From Nematostella vectensis (Eukaryota; Cnidaria; Anthozoa; Actiniaria; Edwardsiidae): a DNA stretch of 64,000 nucleotides. Under the pieces are notes generated by a model. The model worked only from the letters and a program-made list of their open reading frames with translations, did no database searches and was not told the origin of the DNA. Shown here one piece after another: positions 57,310-64,000 of the stretch; positions within the stretch are counted from its first letter, which is position 1; each line of letters begins with the position of its first letter. The translations under genes were made by a program, and so were the position numbers. The stretch is from assembly GCF_932526225.1 (NCBI RefSeq), contig NC_064041.1, positions 6,097,042-6,161,041 of the forward strand, written 5' to 3'.

Positions 57310-58242
57310 ATGGATAAGGACGGAGAGATAGAAAAAAGCAGCCATGGGATAGAGTTCAAAGAAGAGCACACAAATGCAAACAAATCTCCTAAACTTCGCG
57401 GCCTGAAACCGAAGACTCATAAAAGCGAGGTAGGGAGCATTGCCAATGCAAGAAACAAAACCGAGACTTTGAAACTGGACAGAAGTTTGTCTAATTACGA
57501 TAAACAGTGCTCGAAAGCGGTCAAATCAATAGAGTTTGCACAGAGGTCATTCCTAGATAACTTGCAAGCTAGAAAGAGTAAGGCGGGGAGGAAAATAAGC
57601 ACAGATGTATGGTTTTCCACTCAGCGAAGAGGTTCATCTCCTGTCTTGTTGACTGAGCGATTACGAAATGCTGAAGTACCTGAAGGTACTGTTAATGCCA
57701 GAAATATTAATAGACTGTTCGTACATCGCCATTCGCTGCCGACCGACTCGCTAATAGGCTACGGAAAAGGCTCACAACCCAAGACAGAGGCATCCGCTGC
57801 CTTTCTCGGGACCAAACCATACACTAAGAGCAGATCGTTTAGTAACTTAGAGTTCCTGAAAGAGGAGTCCTTGACTAATTTCCAAAGATCAGGGAGCTTG
57901 CCGAAGCTGGATCCTCTATTGCTTGAGCAGAGTAAACGGAAAGCTTTTTCGTCACTGGGAAAAGGAGACACTGGCGACAAAAAACAAACTGGTAAAGCAA
58001 ACCCACTAGGAAGAAATCGCAACTGGCAAGGGAAAATCAAACTAAAGGATTCGTTTTCAAAAAGCAATTCAATGATAGTGGATTATACTGAAAAATGCGA
58101 TGATGTCATCGAAGGTCAGTTAGTTTCTAAACCAATTGTCAGAAAAACATTTCAGCCTTTGCCGGCTATTGTTGTTGATTTCGACAATTCTACGACAACA
58201 AGCCGAGCCCACGATGAAAAAACGTCGCCGAGAGACGACTAG
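57310..58242 (+). CDS. Unrecognised basic, low-complexity protein
   Basis: This 310-residue single-exon ORF starts at ATG 57310 (MDKDGEIEKSSHGIEFKEEH). It is rich in Lys, Ser, Arg and Asn, with no membrane helix and no known domain, and is likely largely disordered. Several phrases (HRHSLPTDSLIG, SRSFSNLEFL, RSGSLPKLDP) look like kinase-target or 14-3-3-type serine motifs. Its length without stops and the AAGGTGAGC context 27 nt upstream (a possible donor or acceptor region) suggest a real gene or large exon. Function unknown. Confidence 0.5.
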   Translation: MDKDGEIEKSSHGIEFKEEHTNANKSPKLRGLKPKTHKSEVGSIANARNKTETLKLDRSLSNYDKQCSKAVKSIEFAQRSFLDNLQARKSKAGRKISTDVWFSTQRRGSSPVLLTERLRNAEVPEGTVNARNINRLFVHRHSLPTDSLIGYGKGSQPKTEASAAFLGTKPYTKSRSFSNLEFLKEESLTNFQRSGSLPKLDPLLLEQSKRKAFSSLGKGDTGDKKQTGKANPLGRNRNWQGKIKLKDSFSKSNSMIVDYTEKCDDVIEGQLVSKPIVRKTFQPLPAIVVDFDNSTTTSRAHDEKTSPRDD

Positions 58243-58816
58243 TCCACGATGGTAACAGCGATAACACCCAACAGCCCAATAAAGACTTTAGATCGGACAT
58301 ATGTGGGACACTGTTGTCACGGTTGCACCAGGATGTCTATTACTCCGTATTAATTAATTATTCGTGGATTATTCTATACTTTTCTGTAGGTATAGAAAGC
58401 AGTCGTTTGTTTTGTTTTGTTTGTAGGATGGATTGAATTCAACTGATTCAACTGGACGAGTTATAACTTCGCCGCTAAAAGTATCTCTCCCAGTCTTTAA
58501 TAATGAAATTTTAAATTTGTTGCAAAGACTAGAACCTACGGCTCTAGATAACATACTGCGGTAGACAAAAGACAGGCCAAATAGCTGGTATTCATGTAGT
58601 CGTGGTCTATTAAGCGGAACGTTGCACCCATTGAGAAACACCCCTAGCCTAGGACACGCACTTTTGCCTTGAGGTCAATACGTCTAAGTAAATATAGTAG
58701 AGTTTATAAATGCACTCTTGTCACGATAACACAGCACCATGACTCATGTATCGAGTTCATGGTCATGGTTGCAGTCGGTACAAGAAATCAATAAAATGCC
58801 ATCCACCCTGCGATCA

Positions 58817-59143
58817 CAGTGCTGAATAACGTATGCGCATGCGCGTGGTCTGGCGAAAACAAACAAAATCTCAGTGTTGAATCGTTCGAGTAAAGGTACG
58901 AAAGGCTGACTTCGGTCGCTGTTTTGACTTACTGTACAGCATTAAAACCATACTGTACAAAAGATGACAGATTTGTTTGATAATGAGGGAGTCATAAGGA
59001 AAATTATACTCTTAGCTTTGCGCTAGTTTTTTTAGCATTCGCCAAAATGTGACGATTCGCCGGTAAAAAGCAGCCATTTTAAAACAAAAAGGCTGGTTTA
59101 ACCGCTCGGTACTGGAACTAGTCTTGTTTTTCAGCACTGTCCC
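58817..59143. mobile_element. hAT-like MITE, copy 2
   Basis: The ends are cagtgctgaa and ttcagcactg, with ctgcgatca / ctgagatca at the flanks as an imperfect 9-bp duplication. It is in reverse orientation to 55606-55930, so the two copies form a 300-bp inverted repeat around 58 kb. Confidence 0.7.
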
Positions 59144-59502
59144 CTGAGATCACTAACCACATAGAGCCGATAAGCATTCTATCAGGGATTCTAGATAAGG
59201 AGGCTGTGTGTGAGGGGGAGGGTGAGGGGTCTTGGTTGGTTTTAGTTTACTATTATTGTGGTGATCATGTATTCTTTTTTAGTCTTGTATGTCGCATTTG
59301 TTTTCCCTTGAAAAGAGTATGAGGCAATAGGAGTAATTGTCCTTACTTCATAAATAGGATGTTTGTTGATTTTTCTCAATTAAAAGTTTGTGATTCTTGC
59401 AAATTCTACCGGGTAGTTGTGAGTGAGAAAGGGTGGCCCTGCCAATAGGCTTAGACCTTTTGGGGAAAATCGCTACTGGTTGAAACATCCTACTTGTTTT
59501 TA

Positions 59503-59620
<118 letters not shown>

Positions 59621-59829
59621 CGATTGAATTGGTACAAAGCGTATTCTTGTCAGAGTTTATTTTCTTGTATTCCAAACGGTTTCAACAATCGGTAAAAACT
59701 TACGTATTGAGTCGTCACAAATTGCATCTAGTAAACTATAGGCAATCTGATATCCAGAAGAAAGGTTTCAACATTGAAATTGCTTAAATATAAAGTAAAT
59801 ATCTAGTTCTAAACAGTTTGTTCAACGAG

Positions 59830-61740
59830 TCAACTTGAAGCATTGGGAGTCGTGTTTCTAGCGCCATCCGTCTTTTGTTCGGTAGGTCCCATTCCTCTTG
59901 GAGAGACGCCAAACTCAGCAGCCCTTAAAAAAAGAGGCCCTAGGTTCACTCTTAATAAGGGGCTCTGGGGACTTTGCCGGTCTAGCGAAGGGACGCTATG
60001 AGTGGGGGGCTCTCTTGGGGGGAATCCACGAGGGCCTGGGATAGCATCATCGTCTGAGCTCCAGTCGTATTGCGCTCCGCGGGGTCTACGGGAATGTCGT
60101 TGTGACCGTGGGGTGGTATCGGACTCTGAGCCTGAAGAGCTTGACAGGTGAAGTCTCAGATGGCGCTCTGCGCATGCTCGGAGCTCGGATCCGTAGCGTG
60201 CATCTGATGGCTCTCGAGGGGAGTTAGGGTGGGTGGTGGTCGCTCTGGGAGTAGTCTTAAAGGCAATTGGAGAAGAAACAGTCAGCTTTTTTAGTAAAAA
60301 ATTAGCGATAAATCATCTGTTTTCTTATTCCTCTATATAGGATCTTTGAAGATAAGTCTTAACTCCCGTTTTCCCCGCTACTATAAACATCATCCCTTTT
60401 CCTATAGCTAATATGCCACGTCTGGTTTATCTAGATTTTCCGCGGTGGAAAGGTGATTCCTTTATCTCCTTTCACCAAAAGCAGTTTCTAAAGAAATATA
60501 AGGAAATCAACGAAAGAACAATGAATCCGCCCCCTTCCTTTAAACCCTTGCTTCGCCCCCTTCCTTTGTGGAAGTCATGGATCAGTCCCTGCTAATCCCC
60601 CTGTGGTAACCTGCTCCGTAATTCTTTCCACCAGCTATTCTAGAACAAATTACAGTGATTACCAATTCTTATCGTGTCCCACCTGGTTAGAAAGACCCGA
60701 GCGTAGCTCGAGAATTCGCGTACGCATATTATCGCCAATCTCCCGCCATATCTCCCTCGGTGTCCCGACGGCTTCACGATTGTCGGAGTTCAACGGTTCG
60801 ATAAGTCTTCGGATAAAACTCACAGTAGTCCAGGCCACGAAACAGGCGACGGCGACACCAGAGGAGAGAAACAAAGGCACAAGGAGACACGAGAGTAGCG
60901 AGACTGTACCGATAAACATCACCCCGCCTTGGAAGGTTAATAAAGTCAGCCCTCCGACCAGGAATGCCCCGAATACAAAGCACAGGAAGACCATCAGTGG
61001 GATTGCACTTGTTGCCAGGAATGTACCTAGGAAGAGTGAGGCAACTGGATGACGGCGCACGTTAGCTGAGAATCTGTGGTATGCTACTCGCGCACGCTGC
61101 ACATCGTTGAACCTGTGATACAAAGATCTTTGATAACTGAAGATTCTTCAACCTCTCGAATTCATCTATTGATCCTTGTCAATAACTTAAGGTCAGAGTG
61201 TACAAAACGTATTTATGAAAAGGATCATTCTGTATTGCCCCATTTCTTCAGTAAATCAGCTATTAAAAATATTAGAAAGTAGTCCTTTTATTTTAGGTCC
61301 AGCGGACAGGGAGCAAAGAAGAAAGAAGGGAATAAAAATTATGTCATTGTTAATTGACGTGGAAATTTGGGCATATGTTTTATAGCTTTCCTTGCATTGG
61401 GCGAAAATAAAAACAACAAATGAAATGAAATTTTAAAAGGTACTTGGGGAGGCAAAATAGCCAGATTGCTAAAGAAACACTAAAATAGTCAGTTAAAAAA
61501 ATCTACAAGAAACTTTGTCACGTTGTAAGTACAGATAATGCACGAAATCTGGGTTTGTTGCTTTTTTAAAAGCACGTTGTCTTTGAAGTATCTCCTAATT
61601 TACTTATACTATTGCTAGCCGCAAATGAAATTTGACATGTTAAATTGTTCGCCAAGCGGCGATACATAAACCATTGAAGCTCACCTTTCCGCGAAGCTTG
61701 GGAAGTAGGTGGCGTTCCAAGTCGGGCGGTAGCTCGCCAT
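59830..61740 (-). CDS. Promethin/LDAF1-like lipid-droplet protein, three exons
   Basis: Exons 61740-61685, 61112-60683 and 60255-59830 join with GT-AG borders and consistent phase to 303 residues. The first exon reads MASYRPTWNATYFPSFAE. The second has a basic helix, then a hydrophobic block of about 70 residues (about 42-113; VASLFLGTFLATSAIPLMVF, GGLTLLTFQGGVMFIGTV), the hairpin-type membrane region of promethin (TMEM159/LDAF1), which partners seipin at the ER during lipid-droplet formation. The third exon is a 141-residue polar, Pro/Ser/Arg-rich tail without an internal Met (SSSSGSESDTTPRSQRHSRR), not typical of vertebrate LDAF1 (about 160 residues). The family call is by pattern and is moderate; the gene model is strong. 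Confidence 0.62.
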
Positions 61741-62794
61741 GATTAAATGAGGTAGATTTTTCAGTTATCCTGATTTCAGTCTGAATTCTCCATCACAACA
61801 TGGAATTTAAGTGTGGTCCATGGCGCTCTGAGAAAGATATGAAACATTTTTCGTAATTGTCGCTTTTGTCAGACGTCATAGACGATATACTGGGCCCGCT
61901 AGCATCATTCTTCGCGCGAGCGTTTTCCAACGCGCGCTTCTCTATTTGTTTTTGCCATCGATTTTTGGGAAAGTGTATATATTACTTCTAAAGAGAAGAA
62001 AAAAATCAAATCTGGTCCTGGATGTATTCCTAATAGTATAAAAAGCAATAAGATTGACACATCCTGTTCTTTCGACTCATCTTGACTTGAATTAAAGTAT
62101 GTCAAAATATGTTAGAGGAATCTTGAATTAAGGAGAGTCATTCTACTCCTCTTCGACCTGTCTATGCTAAAAAACATTCATTTTGTAGTGATTCTGCGAG
62201 AAGCTGTTGTAATCAAATACAGAAAATGGTTTTCATATACCAGGATTGGCATGTTACCCACAAGTCAGTGCGGGCTTGGACATGTGAGTTCATTGTGATT
62301 TCATTTTTTAATTGAGTCTTGAAGAATGTCGATCAACCACTCCTATGTTATTGTTTATGATTGAAAAAACAACGGTTTATCCGCAAGGAAACTTCTCAAA
62401 ATAACAAACTGCGAATGAAGTCTGATACGTTACTGACAAGATTTGATTAGAAATATCTTGGTTACTCGCTTGAATTAGCCGATGGAAATGGATACTTTGT
62501 GTGGCTCGGAAGCATAGAACGGCACCGTGATTTGCAATGTATAAGGTTATAATGCAATACCATACCATATAGTACTATAAGCTTTTATTACTTAGTCAGA
62601 TTATCGCGAACTTATACAAAAAATTCCTATACTGCTTAGCATTTTACTTACTAATTTCTTTGCCTCACTAGTTGCTTATCACTATAAGAATTGCCAATAG
62701 ATGTAGTGCGGGTTGAATACTTTTTCGTTTTAGGTAGCTACAGGTGCGTTCACAGGAAGGGGGGGCAGTACATGTAAAAGAGACTATTTCATCA
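61741..62794. other. Upstream intergenic region
   Basis: It is the probable promoter and 5' UTR of the promethin-like gene near 61741-61900 (minus). The rest is AT-rich with no coding frame or repeat I can support. Confidence 0.35.
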
Positions 62795-63037
62795 CAGGTA
62801 GCCCAAGCCCTTTATTTGACCCTATCGAATTTACGGTAATTCGTTTAAAATTTCAAATCGTGAATCTTGAATCTTGAAAAAGGCGCTTTAATACGACCAA
62901 AAAAACACGCAAAAAGGAAACATAAACACAACACTAGACTACACACGTCTTTTCAACAAGTTGGTTTTTTTATTTTTAACTAATTTTGATTTTTGAAAAT
63001 CGTTAGGGGAAATAAAGAGCTTGGGCTACCTGTGTTT
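62795..63037. mobile_element. MITE with cacaggtagccc TIRs
   Basis: The left end is cacaggtagcccaagccctt tattt. The right end is aaataaagagcttgggctac ctgtg, its complement. The flanks tttca(t) and tttca(a) suggest a 5-6 bp target duplication. It is non-coding. Confidence 0.65.
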
Positions 63038-63039
63038 CA

Positions 63040-63166
63040 ATGCCGTCTTCCTTTTAACTCCGGCCTATGTCTGATGTATGTGAATTAGGCTATTGACATG
63101 CAGTACATGTAAGTGCGGCTATTTCCATGCCGTCTTCCTTTTAAACTCCGGCCTATGTCTGATGTA
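63040..63166. repeat. Tandem duplication of the downstream gene's 3' end
   Basis: atgccgtcttccttttaact then ccggcctatgtctgatgta occurs at 63041-63079 and again (one extra A) at 63127-63166. The second copy overlaps the last codons of the minus-strand gene ending at 63119. Confidence 0.75.
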
Positions 63167-63658
63167 CTGACAGTATCTTAGCTGGTCGTTCGGTTCTAGG
63201 CCCTGCGCGTCCGTGGGACCTGGGTCGGGTGACTTGTACAAGTTGTTAAAATTCTCCTTACACCCGTCTGTGATCGGCGGTAGAATCATGTCCTGTATGG
63301 ACCGTCTTTCTGGCATCAGATGCTTCAATCTCTCGTGTATCTTATCGCCCGCTGCCATGCCGCTCAGCGGTCGCAGTATTCGTGGCGTGGTGGCTCGGTC
63401 GATGCTGAAAACACTCATTGATCGCCTTTTGTGAAGATATTCAAAATACTCCGCAGAATTCAGTGGTGGTTTTCTTAGAAATTTTCTCAGCTTTCTTGAG
63501 ATCTCTTCGTCCGGGTTTTGGTATAGCGAAGGGACATACCGGGATTTGGGCACATTTGCGCTATGCCTTCTCATTGCCGTTCTCGGTGGTTTGTACATCG
63601 GCTCATTAAGGTTAAGTCCAATCTGCGTGTTGCCACGGTAACTCACTTCAGCCGCCAT
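63119..63658 (-). CDS. Unrecognised basic protein
   Basis: This 179-residue ORF starts at ATG 63658 (MAAEVSYRGNTQIGLNLNEP) and ends at TAG 63119. It is basic and rich in Arg/Pro, with YKPPRTAMRRHSANVPKSRY, KLRKFLRKPPLNSAEYFEYL and ERRSIQDMILPPITDG. There is no signal peptide or membrane helix. Composition and motif-like density suggest a real protein, perhaps a cytoskeletal or ciliary adaptor, but I recognise no domain. Its last codons lie in the duplicated segment, so the stop may have shifted recently. Confidence 0.5.
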   Translation of the reverse strand: MAAEVSYRGNTQIGLNLNEPMYKPPRTAMRRHSANVPKSRYVPSLYQNPDEEISRKLRKFLRKPPLNSAEYFEYLHKRRSMSVFSIDRATTPRILRPLSGMAAGDKIHERLKHLMPERRSIQDMILPPITDGCKENFNNLYKSPDPGPTDAQGLEPNDQLRYCQYIRHRPEFKRKTAWK

Positions 63659-64000
63659 TTGCCGCAGTGAAAAATTGTGGCGTCGCAATGTCTACGATAT
63701 CTTTTACTGAAAGCTAAAAATTATAGTAAGAAGTTTTACATTAATGCTAAAAAAGATAAGGTGTCATAGCAGAGTTGGTAAAATCTATTCTTCCAAATAC
63801 CAATCACTCGCAATCTCTTTTCTATAAAGCAATATGAAAAATAAAGCCTACAGAAAGTGTGATTTTTCTCGAATTTTCAAGCCAGCAACACATTTTTTCA
63901 CATCTAAAAATGTACACAAAAAGTCTTATATTTTGAACAGCTTTGAATCTTAACATGTATTTCTATCACTGTCTCTTGTTTCATGTGTCATTCAGAGGAT
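63659..64000. other. Window end, no feature seen
   Basis: AT-rich sequence upstream of the minus-strand gene. The frame is open for about 10 codons before its ATG. Nothing further is supported. Confidence 0.3.

Overview
The window is eukaryotic nuclear DNA. It has spliced genes with GT-AG introns, many MITEs, minisatellites and a DIRS-type retrotransposon remnant. The recognisable genes (cofilin, a USP20/USP33-type deubiquitinase, a reticulocalbin/calumenin, an intronless class A GPCR, a discoidin-EGF-ZP membrane protein, a promethin-like protein) and the repeat types suggest a cnidarian, probably an anthozoan. The species is an inference, not proven.

Layout. 1-1260: decayed DIRS-type retrotransposon (reverse transcriptase and tyrosine recombinase fragments) with a MITE. 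1375-7006: a compact, nearly intron-free, GC-rich block that reads as an endogenous double-jelly-roll DNA virus of the Polinton-like/adintovirus-like kind. It holds a major capsid protein (deleted and frameshifted), an A32-like packaging ATPase (intact), a divergently transcribed coiled-coil/membrane protein, a large unknown probable virion protein with one in-frame stop, three small accessory genes, and a terminal array of three 47-bp palindromic repeats. I see no DNA polymerase B, protease or integrase, and most genes are broken, so this is a fossil. 7007-10900: MITEs, a foldback element and a tRNA-derived SINE inserted into a degenerate tandem array. 11126-12195: cofilin exons with an in-frame stop near the N-terminus.

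12663-42365 (minus strand): a complete 29-exon USP20/USP33 orthologue. All exon phases join and give a predicted 822 residues with ZnF-UBP, Cys/His catalytic boxes and two DUSP-like domains. Its introns are swollen by about seven tandem arrays (one of 5.5 kb, one of 2.2 kb), MITEs, a 1-kb TIR element and a decayed copy of part of an exon.

42927-43261: LTR and gag start of a truncated retroelement. 43665-45344: a two-exon six-EF-hand reticulocalbin/calumenin. 46184-47098 (minus): an intronless GPCR. 49492-56135 (minus): 3' part of a discoidin-EGF-ZP-transmembrane gene with two non-functional ghost exons in one intron. 57310-58242: an unrecognised basic single-exon ORF. 59830-61740 (minus): a three-exon promethin/LDAF1-like gene. 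63119-63658 (minus): an unrecognised protein whose 3' end is partly duplicated in tandem.

The genes are unrelated housekeeping or surface-protein genes and do not form a pathway. The coherent multigene system is the viral block, whose parts (capsid, packaging ATPase, membrane proteins) would serve virion assembly.
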